Shown here piece by piece: positions 40,596-48,839 of a DNA stretch of 64,000 bases (position 1 is its first letter; each line of letters opens with the position of its first letter). Origin of the DNA: Variovorax sp. RA8 (GTDB lineage: Bacteria; Pseudomonadota; Gammaproteobacteria; Burkholderiales; Burkholderiaceae_C); assembly GCF_901827175.1 (NCBI RefSeq), contig NZ_LR594662.1:1674001-1738000 (forward strand), read 5' to 3'. The translations under genes and the position numbers were made by a program. The notes beneath the pieces are model-generated. The model worked only from the letters and a program-made list of their open reading frames with translations. It ran no database searches and was not told the origin of the DNA.

Positions 40596-42854
40596 TCAGC
40601 CCTGCAGATGCAGCGCCATGGCGGGGTCGCTGACGCCCGGCCTGGCGCTCTCGACACGGCCGGCGAAGCGGCGTTCGAAGTTGTCGGCGCTGACGGTGAA
40701 GTCGTACCAGTCGCCGCTCGTCTGAAGGTTCCAGTGCTGCGTCTCGATGTCGCCGGGCTTGATGTCCATCGTCCACGGGCCGTGCTTGTTGTAGGCGTTG
40801 GCAGTGATCGTGACGCGACCACGCTGCTTGCCGTTGTTGCGCACCCTGAGGTAGAGATGGCCGCTGTGGGCCTGGTAGCCGACCTGGACTTCGGGCTGGA
40901 ATGCCGCGGTGTCGTGGAACAGCGCGTCGCCCTCGAAGGTGCGCACGAAGCCGTTGGGACCGTAGACCCAGAGCTCGTACTTGCCGCTGTCGGAGGCGCC
41001 GGCGTTCCAGGTGTCGCTCAGCGTCTTTCCGGCCTCCACGGTGTAGCGGCGCGGAATGCGGTCCAGATGCAGCTTGTCGTAGACGTGGAAGACGGCGCCC
41101 TGCTTGCCGGTGTTGGCGAACATCAGCGAGAGCATGCCGCGCGAGTCCACCCGCGCGCTGGTGTGCAGCTCGTAGGGGAGCGCGCGCGACGGACGCACCC
41201 CGGCCTCCTGGAACAGCGGCTGAGGCGTGGCGGGGGCAGTGGTGATCGGGGCCGCGGGCAGCAGCCTCTGCGCCGCATTGATCGCGGCCCAGTTGCTCGT
41301 GTCGGGCAGTTGGGGGAAGACCGGGTCGTTCGGCCTGACGAAGTCGAAGCAGGAGGTGAGGTCGCCGCAGACTGCGCGGTGCCACGGGCTGATGGCGTCC
41401 ACCGTGAAGCCGAAGCGCTTCTCCAGGAACATGCCCACGGAGGTATGGTCGAACACCTGCGAATCGACCCAGCCGCCCTTGCTCCACGGCGACACCACGT
41501 ACATCGGCACGCGCGAACTCAGGCCCCACGGGCGAATCTTGCCGCTGGTGGTGTCATTGACGTTCAGGTAGTTGCCCACGGAGGCGTCGAAATACTCGCC
41601 GTCCAGCGCCACGGTGGACTTGCCCATCAGGTTGCCATTGGCGTCATACGACGGCACCGCCGGCATCGGCAGGTGGTCGAAGAAGCCGTCGTTCTCGTCG
41701 AAGGTCACGAAAAGGACGGTCTTGCTCCAGACCTTCGGGTTGGACGTCAGCGCGTCCAGCACATCGGCGGTGAAGTCGGCAGCGCCTGCGGTGCCTTCAC
41801 TGCTGCCCGGGTGCTCGGCCAGGGCCTGCGTGGGCAGCACCCAGGAGACCTGCGGCAGGGTGTCGTTGATCACGTCCTGCTTGAGCTGGGCGAGGAAGTT
41901 GACAGCGCCGTCAGCCGATTCGGGGCCGCCCGTCAGGCCGTGCTCGTAGATCGGCGAACCCGGCTGCGCAGTGCGGAAACTCTGGAAGGCCAGGCAGCCG
42001 TGCATGGCGCCCGTCCAGTTGTTGTTCATGTTCTGGTAGATGTGCCAGCTCACGCCCGCCTTTTGCAGGACATCCGGCAACGTGGCCCACTTGAAGGCGG
42101 TGTTGACGTACTTGTAGTTGTAGGCACCTGTTGCGGGGTCGATCTGACCCGACCCGTCGGCCTGCTGCCCCCTTCCCGCGACCCACCTGGACGGGTTGGG
42201 CCAGCAGCGCGAGTTGACGGGCTCGCCGTCCGCGTGCGTGCTGTTGATGCCCCGCTTGCGCAGTTCCGGGTTGAAGTTGGAGCCCGACATGAAGACGATG
42301 CGGTTCGGGTCGGTGCCGGTGAGGACGGAACAGTGATAGCCGTCGCAGATCGTGAAGGCATCGGCCAGCGCGAACTGGAACGGAATGTCCTCGCGCAGGA
42401 AGTAGCCCATCGTCGCCTGGTTCTTGAACTGGATCCAGCGGTCCATCTTCCCCTGGTTCCACGCCGCCTGCTGATCGGGAAAATTGTGCGGCGTGCCGGA
42501 TCCGATCAGCGCCCTGCCGATGGTGGAATCGCGGCGAAAGGGTTGGATGTCCGCGCCGCCGCTGGGGTTGGGCTGGAAATACACCGGTTTGCCGCTCGCC
42601 AGCGGAATCGGGAAGCGGTCGCCGAAGCCGCGCACGCCGCGCATGGTGCCGAAGTAATGGTCGAAGCTGCGGTTCTCCTGCATCAGGATGACGATGTGCT
42701 GGACGTCCTCGATGGAGCGGGACTTGACGTGCGCCTCGACCGCCAGCGCGCGGCGGATCGAGGGCGGCAACACGGTGAGAGCGGATGCGGCACCCAGGGT
42801 GCCGGCGGTCTTGCGAAGGAAGTCGCGGCGTGGGGGAATGTTGTTCATGGTCAT
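40596..42854 (-). CDS. Phosphocholine-type phospholipase C, Tat-exported
   Basis: A 752-residue enzyme of the acid-phosphatase-like phospholipase C family (PlcN/PlcH type), which releases phosphocholine from phosphatidylcholine or sphingomyelin. The N-terminus has the twin-arginine motif RRDFLRK followed by a hydrophobic stretch, so it is folded before export. The phosphoesterase signature QENRSFDHYFGTMRGVRGFGDR (about residues 59-80; core ENRSFDHYFG) and FVTFDENDGFFDH are present, and the C-terminal 250 residues form two repeated beta domains typical of the family. Start may be the first ATG (42854) or the third codon. It lies 40 bases after a small lipoprotein gene. Confidence 0.92.
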   Translation of the reverse strand: MTMNNIPPRRDFLRKTAGTLGAASALTVLPPSIRRALAVEAHVKSRSIEDVQHIVILMQENRSFDHYFGTMRGVRGFGDRFPIPLASGKPVYFQPNPSGGADIQPFRRDSTIGRALIGSGTPHNFPDQQAAWNQGKMDRWIQFKNQATMGYFLREDIPFQFALADAFTICDGYHCSVLTGTDPNRIVFMSGSNFNPELRKRGINSTHADGEPVNSRCWPNPSRWVAGRGQQADGSGQIDPATGAYNYKYVNTAFKWATLPDVLQKAGVSWHIYQNMNNNWTGAMHGCLAFQSFRTAQPGSPIYEHGLTGGPESADGAVNFLAQLKQDVINDTLPQVSWVLPTQALAEHPGSSEGTAGAADFTADVLDALTSNPKVWSKTVLFVTFDENDGFFDHLPMPAVPSYDANGNLMGKSTVALDGEYFDASVGNYLNVNDTTSGKIRPWGLSSRVPMYVVSPWSKGGWVDSQVFDHTSVGMFLEKRFGFTVDAISPWHRAVCGDLTSCFDFVRPNDPVFPQLPDTSNWAAINAAQRLLPAAPITTAPATPQPLFQEAGVRPSRALPYELHTSARVDSRGMLSLMFANTGKQGAVFHVYDKLHLDRIPRRYTVEAGKTLSDTWNAGASDSGKYELWVYGPNGFVRTFEGDALFHDTAAFQPEVQVGYQAHSGHLYLRVRNNGKQRGRVTITANAYNKHGPWTMDIKPGDIETQHWNLQTSGDWYDFTVSADNFERRFAGRVESARPGVSDPAMALHLQG

Positions 42855-42894
42855 GGTTGCAACTCGGGGATGTGAAGGACGAGGAGAGGAAAGG

Positions 42895-43107
42895 TCAGGG
42901 GGCCCAGCTCAGGGGTGGCGAGGAGCCCGTGTCCGCCGCCGAGGCATCGGCCACCGAGCCATCGGGCTTCTGCGCGGTCGGCGCCGGGTTGCCGGCCGCC
43001 GTCGCGCCCAATGCGCCGGCATCGGTGCCACCGCCACCGCCGCACGCGGCGAGGCTGAGCAGAAGAGCGGCGGCGCAGAGGCCGCGGGTGAAGAAGGCAG
43101 GTTTCAT
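42895..43107 (-). CDS. Small lipoprotein of unknown function
   Basis: A 70-residue predicted lipoprotein: a short signal peptide ending in LAAC (Cys22) followed by five glycines and a low-complexity tail rich in Ala, Gly, Asp and Ser. It ends in PPLSWAP. It is too short for a domain call. It stands between the phosphonate-type permease gene (76 bases upstream) and the phospholipase gene (40 bases downstream), all on one strand, so it may be co-transcribed and could help retain or fold the secreted enzyme; that is only a guess from position. Confidence 0.65.
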   Translation of the reverse strand: MKPAFFTRGLCAAALLLSLAACGGGGGTDAGALGATAAGNPAPTAQKPDGSVADASAADTGSSPPLSWAP

Positions 43108-43183
43108 TGGGGAATTCCTTGGTTGAGAGAAGTCCTTGGGAGCGGGGGAGGGGGTGTAGAGGTCCGGGGCGGTCGATCCCGCC

Positions 43184-44221
43184 TCAGGCGAAGCGGCGGC
43201 GCATGCGCGCTGCGATCTGGTCGAGAAGGAAGACAGTCAGGAAGATCGCGATCAGGATCGTTCCGACGTGCGAATAGTTGTACATGTCGTAGCGGCCCTT
43301 GAGCTCCTGGCCGATGCCGCCGGCGCCCACCAGGCCGACCACAGTGGCCATGCGCACATTGCGATCGAGCACGTACAGCGTGTAGCCGATGAACTGCGGC
43401 ATCAGCTGCGGCAGTACCGCGAAGCGCATCACCTTGAGCTTGCCGGCGCCGATGGCGCGCAGCGCCTCCTGCCGCTTGTCGTCTGCGGTCTCGACGTCCT
43501 CGGCGTAGAACTTGCCGAGAAAGCCGGCCGAGTGGAGTGCCAGCGCGAGCACGCCGGCGATTGGTCCGAAGCCATACGCCAGCACGAGGAAGAGCGCGGT
43601 CACCAACTCGGGCACGGCGCGCAGCATGCTCACGAGGCCGCGCGCAAGCCCATAGCTGAGGCGATTCGCCGTGTAGTTGCGCGCACTGAACCATGCGAGG
43701 GGAAGGCTGAACAGCACCGCCAGCAGCGTGGCCCACAGCGCGATTTCCAGCGTTTCGAGCATCTTGCTGGACACGTGCCACAGGTAGCCCAGCGGTTCGA
43801 CCAGAACCTCGCGGTGCTCGACGGTTTCCTCCATCTGCAGCGTCCCCGGGTTGAGGCGCCGCGTGCGGGTCTCCTGTTCCTCCACATGGGCCATCCAGGG
43901 CAGATGATTCGGATCGAAGTTGTCGAGGCGCCCGACCTCGGTACGCTCGGAAATCTGCACAGGAAATAGCGAGTTCGCTATCTGCGCCAAGCCGGCCGAT
44001 ACCTGGGAGCTTTCGCGCAGGCCGACTGCGGCAAGCGCGCCTTGGCCACTGAGCGCGAGCATGCGGTCCATCTCCACGCGATGGCCTGTCATCAGGCAAA
44101 GAATAAACGCCAGCACGACGGCGACCACCGTGCGCGTTCCGAAGGGGCGTTTGATCTCCCATGCGGATGCGGGCCGCCGCTCTGCGCCTGCGATGGTCGG
44201 TTTCAGGGCCTGTTCCATCAT
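43184..44221 (-). CDS. phnE: Phosphonate-type ABC transporter permease
   Basis: A 345-residue inner-membrane permease of the PhnE family. The C-terminal two thirds hold the binding-protein-dependent transport domain with the EAA-type loop RQEALRAIGAGKLKVMRFAV-like region (about residues 247-266) and GLVGAGGIGQELKG. The protein is longer than typical PhnE (about 260-280) because about 80 residues lie between the first membrane segment and the next, probably a periplasmic loop. It overlaps phnC by four bases (ATGA). Substrate could be a phosphonate, phosphite or an organophosphate ester. Confidence 0.88.
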   Translation of the reverse strand: MMEQALKPTIAGAERRPASAWEIKRPFGTRTVVAVVLAFILCLMTGHRVEMDRMLALSGQGALAAVGLRESSQVSAGLAQIANSLFPVQISERTEVGRLDNFDPNHLPWMAHVEEQETRTRRLNPGTLQMEETVEHREVLVEPLGYLWHVSSKMLETLEIALWATLLAVLFSLPLAWFSARNYTANRLSYGLARGLVSMLRAVPELVTALFLVLAYGFGPIAGVLALALHSAGFLGKFYAEDVETADDKRQEALRAIGAGKLKVMRFAVLPQLMPQFIGYTLYVLDRNVRMATVVGLVGAGGIGQELKGRYDMYNYSHVGTILIAIFLTVFLLDQIAARMRRRFA

Positions 44222-45015
44222 GCTGTTCTCAGCGCCAGCTCTGACTGGGAATGCGGTTCAGGGAGCGCGCCCACCGGGCGCATGGCGCCTCTGTCGTAGA
44301 TCGCTCGCGAAGCCGAGGCGTCGAAGGCGGCCGGCGGACCGTCGAATACGACGGCACCGTCGCGCAGCGCGACGATGCGGTCGGCGAAAGCGCGTGCCAG
44401 GTCCACCTGGTGGAGGCTGCACAGCACGGTAGTGCCGCGCTCGCGCGCCTGGCGCCTGAGCAGCGCCAGCACCTCCACACTGGCCTGCGGGTCCAGGCTC
44501 GCCACGGGCTCGTCGGCGAGCACCAGCGGCGGGTCGAGCATGAAGGCACGCGCGATGCCGACGCGCTGTTGTTGTCCGCCCGAAAGTTCGCTGGCGCGGC
44601 GACTCAGGTGATGTTCCTGCAGCCCGACGGCGTCGACCAGTTCGCAGGCTTTGCGCCGCGCGGATTGCGGGAAAAGGCCCAGCATCGCGCGCCACCCCGG
44701 CAGCGCCGGCAGCGTGCCGCTGAGCACGTTCACTGCCACGGTGGACCGCAGCACCAGGTTGAACTGCTGGTGGATCATCCCGATGCGCGGGCGGATCTGC
44801 GCCAGCGACCGGGCCTCGATGGCAACACCGCCTACCTGCACCGTGCCGCTGGTTGGCCTCACCAATCCGTTGGCCATTCGCAGCAGCGTGGACTTGCCCG
44901 CCCCCGAGGCGCCGACCACCACGCAGAACTCGCCGTGCGGGATGCTCAGCGACACGCCTTCGAGCGCCACGGTGCCGTCCGCGTACCTCATATCGACAGA
45001 GTCGAAGCGCAGCAT
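44218..45015 (-). CDS. phnC: Phosphonate-type ABC transporter ATP-binding protein
   Basis: A 265-residue ABC ATPase: Walker A GASGAGKST (residues 35-43), Q-loop MIHQQFNLV, signature ELSGGQQQR, Walker B LVLADEPVASLDP and switch LHQ. The QQFNLV Q-loop and overall length are those of PhnC. The ATG at 45015 is listed, but an in-frame TTG at 45054 overlaps the phnD stop codon (TTGA) and would add 13 residues; neither has a strong ribosome site, and the overlap hints at coupling. It works with PhnE and PhnD. Confidence 0.9.
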   Translation of the reverse strand: MLRFDSVDMRYADGTVALEGVSLSIPHGEFCVVVGASGAGKSTLLRMANGLVRPTSGTVQVGGVAIEARSLAQIRPRIGMIHQQFNLVLRSTVAVNVLSGTLPALPGWRAMLGLFPQSARRKACELVDAVGLQEHHLSRRASELSGGQQQRVGIARAFMLDPPLVLADEPVASLDPQASVEVLALLRRQARERGTTVLCSLHQVDLARAFADRIVALRDGAVVFDGPPAAFDASASRAIYDRGAMRPVGALPEPHSQSELALRTA

Positions 45016-45050
45016 GGGCGGACGGGCCGTCTCGTGCGGTTCGGAGGTGT

Positions 45051-45983
45051 TCAACGCTCGGCCGCCTTCTTCAGGATCTGGCCCTTGAGTTCGTCGGTGA
45101 GCAACGCCAGCTTCTCGGCCGCGACGTTGAACTCGTCCTCGGAGAACTTCGTGTCGAAGGAATCGATCTTCTTGCCGCCATAGCCGCGGATCATGTCGGG
45201 CGTCACGCCGGGCGCCTTGTGGACGGTAGAGAAGGCCGTCTTGAGCCGTGTCTTGAGCCCTTCGGGTAGCTTGGAGTTGAGTGCCAGCGGCGGGTAGGGA
45301 ATGGCAATGCTCTTGGCCACCACCTTGACCTGCTTCGGATCGACGGCGCCCTGTTCGACGGCCTTCTCGTACGAGTCGAATGAGAGCGAGGCGACGTCGA
45401 CCTGGCCCTGCGTCAGCGCGGCCAGGCTGTTGGCGTGGCTGCCCGTCATGCGGATGGCTGAGAGATCGCGTATCGGATCGAGGCCCGCGTCCATCAGCAT
45501 GGCGACCTGAAAGGTGAAGCTCGATGCCGAGTTGACGTCGCCGAAGGCCATGCGCTTGCCCTTGACGTCCTTGACCGAAGCCATCGGCGTGTTGGCCTTG
45601 GCGAACATGCCTGCGTAGTAGACGGATTCGCCTTTCTCCACTCCCACTGCCAGCAACTGCGCGCAGCCGCGCTTGTGCGCCTGCACGTAGGAGACAGGTC
45701 CGAAGAACGCGATATCCGCAAGTTGATGGCACATGCCTTCGACGACTGCGCCGTACGACTGGCCGACCTTCAGGTCGAACTGCAGGCCGGTGGTGCGCGT
45801 GATCGCGTTGAAGACGGGCGCGTAGTCGGCCTTGGTGCCCGATTCGGTGCCGCCATCGGCCGGGATCAAGAGCACGCGCAACGGGTGTTCCTTGGTGCCG
45901 TCGGCCACGCCCTGGGCGGCGGCCGGAGTCAAGGCAGTCGCCGCCAGCGTGAGCGTGGCGGCGAATGTCAAAAGCTTCTTCAT
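45051..45983 (-). CDS. phnD: Phosphonate-type ABC transporter substrate-binding protein
   Basis: A 310-residue periplasmic binding protein with a signal peptide (MKKLLTFAATLTLAATAL, cleavage near AAAQG). It is of the PhnD/PtxB family: LRVLLIPADGG near the N-terminus, ADIAFFGPVSYVQA, KGKRMAFGDVNSASSF and the DSYEKAVEQG block. These proteins bind phosphonates, phosphite or related compounds. It is the first gene of phnD-phnC-phnE and faces the HAD phosphatase gene across 190 bases. The N-terminal ADGGTESGT loop may shape the pocket. Confidence 0.9.
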   Translation of the reverse strand: MKKLLTFAATLTLAATALTPAAAQGVADGTKEHPLRVLLIPADGGTESGTKADYAPVFNAITRTTGLQFDLKVGQSYGAVVEGMCHQLADIAFFGPVSYVQAHKRGCAQLLAVGVEKGESVYYAGMFAKANTPMASVKDVKGKRMAFGDVNSASSFTFQVAMLMDAGLDPIRDLSAIRMTGSHANSLAALTQGQVDVASLSFDSYEKAVEQGAVDPKQVKVVAKSIAIPYPPLALNSKLPEGLKTRLKTAFSTVHKAPGVTPDMIRGYGGKKIDSFDTKFSEDEFNVAAEKLALLTDELKGQILKKAAER

Positions 45984-46087
45984 GGGATGTTCCTTGAATT
46001 CGTTTCAGTGGTGCGGCCGGCGTGGGGGCCAGCTTGACTTCGACGAGGTTAGGAAACTTAGATGACAGGACAATGAACGCCATTCAG

Positions 46088-46126
46088 TGAAAATCAACTA
46101 GGCGACTGAAAATTGTTCAATACAAT
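46088..46126. promoter_or_regulatory. Candidate operator/promoter between phnD and the HAD gene
   Basis: Within the 190-base divergent region two direct copies of TGAAAAT (46088-46094 and 46107-46113) are 19 bases apart, followed by the inverted repeat ATTGT-TCAAT-ACAAT (46112-46126). The hexamer TACAAT (46121-46126) could serve as a -10 box for the HAD gene. This arrangement would let one regulator, perhaps the nearby RpiR protein, control both directions. Sites are visible; their use is inferred. Confidence 0.4.
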
Positions 46127-46173
46127 GTTCCTCTGTCGCACCGGGTGGCCGATGCGAGGGCAACCCCAGCACC

Positions 46174-47034
46174 ATGAGCATTGAAACTACGTCCGAGCGA
46201 ATCGACAGCCGCCCTTTCTCAACCGCGTGTGCCTCGCTCGCGCGGGCCCGCCACCTCATCGTCGATCTCGACGGCACGCTGATCCGCGAAGACGAGGTGC
46301 TCGACGGCGCTGCGGACCTGCTGGCGCGGTTTCGCGACCGCTATGTCGTCGTCTCGAACAACTCCACGCACACCGCGCGCGGCTTGGCCAGGCGGCTGGC
46401 TCGCATGGGTCTCCGGGTCGAGCCCGAGCACATCGTGCTGGCCGGTGAGCTGACCATCGACCACATCCGCCGCGAACATCCGCACGCGCGCATGCTGCTG
46501 GCGGCCAGCCCCGCGCTGCAGCGCCATGCGCTCTCGATCGGATGCGTGCTGGTGAAGTCGGATGCGGATTTCGTGGTGCTCGCGCTGGATCCGAGTTTCA
46601 ATCGTGCGCGGCTCGGCATGATGGCCAATCAACTACGGCGCGGCGCACGGCTCCTGGTGACCAACAGCGACGACAACCATCCGGGCCCTGGCGGCACGGT
46701 AGTGCCGGAGACCGGGGCGCTGATGGCGGCGCTCGTGTCGGCGAGCGGCGTGCAACCCTGGCGCATCATCGGCAAGCCTGGGCCGCTGCTGCTGGAGGAG
46801 GGCCTGCGCCGGCTCGGCGCGGAAGCGGCCAGCACTGTCGTGGTCGGCGACAACCCATCGACCGACGCGCTCGGCGCGGCGCAGTTGAGCATGCGCTGCG
46901 TGCTCGTGGGAAACACGCCTCAGGCCGACGCGAAAACGCTGGCCGCGCTGCTGCGCACGGGCGCGCCGCCTCAGTACCGCTTGAGCGAGAGCACGTCGAA
47001 TGTCTGCCGAAGCGTCTTCACCGATCTCTCGTAG
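46174..47034 (+). CDS. HAD-IIA (NagD-like) phosphatase
   Basis: A 286-residue cytoplasmic phosphatase of the HAD superfamily, type IIA cap. Motif I is LIVDLDGTLI (about residue 28), motif II VVSNNST, motif III the Lys in IIGKPGPLL, and motif IV VVGDNPSTDALGA. This order matches NagD/PhoE-like enzymes that hydrolyse sugar phosphates, glycerol phosphate or nitrophenyl phosphate, and not phosphonoacetaldehyde hydrolase. It is divergent from the PhnDCE transporter. Its last 64 bases run antisense into the end of the RpiR gene, giving a C-terminal tail (RLSESTSNVCRSVFTDLS) not expected in the family. Confidence 0.83.
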   Translation: MSIETTSERIDSRPFSTACASLARARHLIVDLDGTLIREDEVLDGAADLLARFRDRYVVVSNNSTHTARGLARRLARMGLRVEPEHIVLAGELTIDHIRREHPHARMLLAASPALQRHALSIGCVLVKSDADFVVLALDPSFNRARLGMMANQLRRGARLLVTNSDDNHPGPGGTVVPETGALMAALVSASGVQPWRIIGKPGPLLLEEGLRRLGAEAASTVVVGDNPSTDALGAAQLSMRCVLVGNTPQADAKTLAALLRTGAPPQYRLSESTSNVCRSVFTDLS

Positions 47035-47894
47035 TCGCTGAGCGCCAGGCAGGCGATCAGCACGTCGATGATCGCCAGCTGCGCCAGCCGACTTGTCATG
47101 GCCTCGGTGCGAAAGCTGGTCTCGCGCGCCATCGTGAACAGCACCACGTCCGAAAAGGCCTGGATCGGCGACTTCCCGAAATTGGTGATGCAGATGGTGG
47201 ACGCGCCCGCCTCCTTCGCGAGCCGCGTCGCGGTCACTGTCTCGTGCGTGCTGCCCGAGTGCGAGATTGTGAGCGTGGTCACGCCGGGGCCGGTGAGGGA
47301 GGCGCTGATCGCCTGCACGTGCGAGTCGACCGCCACCTTGACGTCGAGCCCGATGCGAAGCATGCGGTAGTGGGCATCCTCGGCGATGGTGGCCGCGCTT
47401 CCGATGCCATAGATCTCGATGCGACGCGCCTTTTTGAGCAGACGCACCGCCTTTTGCATCGCGCCGACGTCCAGTGCTGCCTGCGTGTCGTGCAGGGTCT
47501 GGATGTTGCTCTGGAAGATCTTGCGGACGGCGAGGTCGACGTTGTCGCTCGGCTCCAGGTCTTCGTGGATGAACTGTACCGGCTGCACGATTTCCTGTGC
47601 CAGCGCGATCTTGATCTGCTGGAAGCCGGTGGCGCCCAGATTCTTGCAAAAGCCGACGATGCTGCCTTCGCTCGAACCCGTGCGCTCCGCCACTTCGCTC
47701 ACAGACATGTGCACCACGTCCTGCGGGTTCTTGACGATGAAACCGGCAATGCGCTGGCCCACGGGGCCGAGCGAAGACCACACCGTCTCGATGCGCGCCA
47801 GCACCGCCGATATCTGAGGGCTCGGCGCCGAGCCTGCCGCTGCCGGCCGCGCGCCGCTCTTGCGGGGCTTCTTCTTGGTGTTCTGCTGTTTCAT
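46971..47894 (-). CDS. RpiR/MurR-family regulator with SIS domain
   Basis: A 307-residue repressor-type regulator. The N-terminal helix-turn-helix (MSVSEVAERTGSSEGSIVGFCKNLG region, residues 66-90) is followed by a SIS sugar-phosphate-binding domain (IEIYGIGSAATIAEDAHYRM, then TISHSGSTHETVTA). RpiR proteins respond to phosphorylated sugars. The ATG at 47894 begins MKQQNTKKK; a TTG nine bases earlier is possible. It converges with the HAD gene and probably senses a phosphorylated product of the transporter-phosphatase group. Confidence 0.88.
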   Translation of the reverse strand: MKQQNTKKKPRKSGARPAAAGSAPSPQISAVLARIETVWSSLGPVGQRIAGFIVKNPQDVVHMSVSEVAERTGSSEGSIVGFCKNLGATGFQQIKIALAQEIVQPVQFIHEDLEPSDNVDLAVRKIFQSNIQTLHDTQAALDVGAMQKAVRLLKKARRIEIYGIGSAATIAEDAHYRMLRIGLDVKVAVDSHVQAISASLTGPGVTTLTISHSGSTHETVTATRLAKEAGASTICITNFGKSPIQAFSDVVLFTMARETSFRTEAMTSRLAQLAIIDVLIACLALSDYERSVKTLRQTFDVLSLKRY

Positions 47895-47929
47895 GGGCGC
47901 CAAGCTTACTTGGGCGCCGCTGGCTCACT

Positions 47930-48030
47930 CGCGCGCGCCATGGCGGAGTAGGCCTGAAGCGTTCCTGCAGCAACGACAGAAACGGCTTCACCCTGGCGGA
48001 CATGCCGAGGCGCTGGGGCCCCGAGCGCCA
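47930..48030 (-). pseudogene. Possible LysR regulator C-terminal relic
   Basis: On the minus strand, between the RpiR gene and the next relic, one frame reads QRLGMSARVKPFLSLLQERF then RPTPPWR. This is the pattern of the last helix and tail of many LysR regulators (SARVRAFIDFLxERF). No upstream portion of the gene survives in this frame. The match is short, so it is a tentative relic. Confidence 0.35.
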
Positions 48031-48197
48031 CCGCGTCAAGCTTACGAGTGAATTGCCTTTTCGAAGGCTTTTCCGTGCGGCTGGAAGTCAGAAGTCACAT
48101 GCGCGTCAGAGTGCAATGCGAGGATGAGCAGTGACGGTCGTGGACGCTGGTAGGGAATGCAATCTGCGCCTCGAATCCTGAGGTTCCCGATGTCCGC

Positions 48198-48710
48198 GAC
48201 CGTCTCTACAACAAGCCTGGGTCCTGGAACGCAGTCGCCAGAGCTGGAAATTGCGCCCCTGATGGAGGAAGAGCTCTTCCTAATAGTCCGCAGAAGTCAG
48301 AAGGCCGGGACAAAAGAAGTGCGTGCGGCTCGCACGCTTGCAGAAGTGGCGAAGCTGCCTCTGGTCATACCCACCCGACCAAATGCAATTCGCATGCTCG
48401 TGGAAATGCAGATGGCAGAGATCGGCTCCCGGCCGAGCATTGCTCTTGAAATAGACGGGATTACCGCAATCCTGGATCTGGTAGCCGACGGCGCAGGCCA
48501 CGCCATTCTGCCGAGGCATTCGTTGCGAACGTCAGACCAACCCCGCGCCTTCGTCACCCATCCGATCGTGCAGCCGAGCCTTCGCAGCAAGCTTACGATC
48601 GCCACCGCTGCGAACCGTCCGTCAACGCTGACCAGCAGGCAATGGTAAAGCTGGTTCGAGACGTTACGGCGGCGGTTTTTGAAGGATCAGCTCCGCCTGG
48701 ACCCGGATGA
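48198..48710 (+). pseudogene. LysR regulator, effector-domain remnant
   Basis: The plus strand carries the second half of a LysR effector-binding domain: LEIAPLMEEELFLI, then LPLVIPTRPNAIRMLVE, IALEIDGITAILDLVADGAGHAILPR and SLRTSDQPRAF. The DNA-binding half is absent. At the left a DRLYNKPGS-like piece sits in another frame, and near 48645 a frameshift ends the main frame while QAMVKLVRDVTAAVFEG continues in the next frame to a stop at 48710. The style is that of the Nac/CynR-like group that recognises small acids. An ATG at 48157 opens a 163-codon frame, but with this damage a regulator is not expected. Confidence 0.8.
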
Positions 48711-48839
48711 GCGGAGGTGACGGAGCGAGCTGCACGACGTCCGCAGTTGCGTGTGGTAGACCCGCACGTCCAGGCTGCTAAGCGGCGTGAGCTAGCAGCC
48801 TGGATGCATCGAACAGAGACAAACGACGCGACCTGTCTT

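Noticed and set aside
46174..47034. HAD gene as phosphonoacetaldehyde hydrolase (PhnX)
   Set aside because: The type IIA motif order and lack of the PhnX cap lysine region fit a NagD-like phosphatase, despite the phn neighbours.
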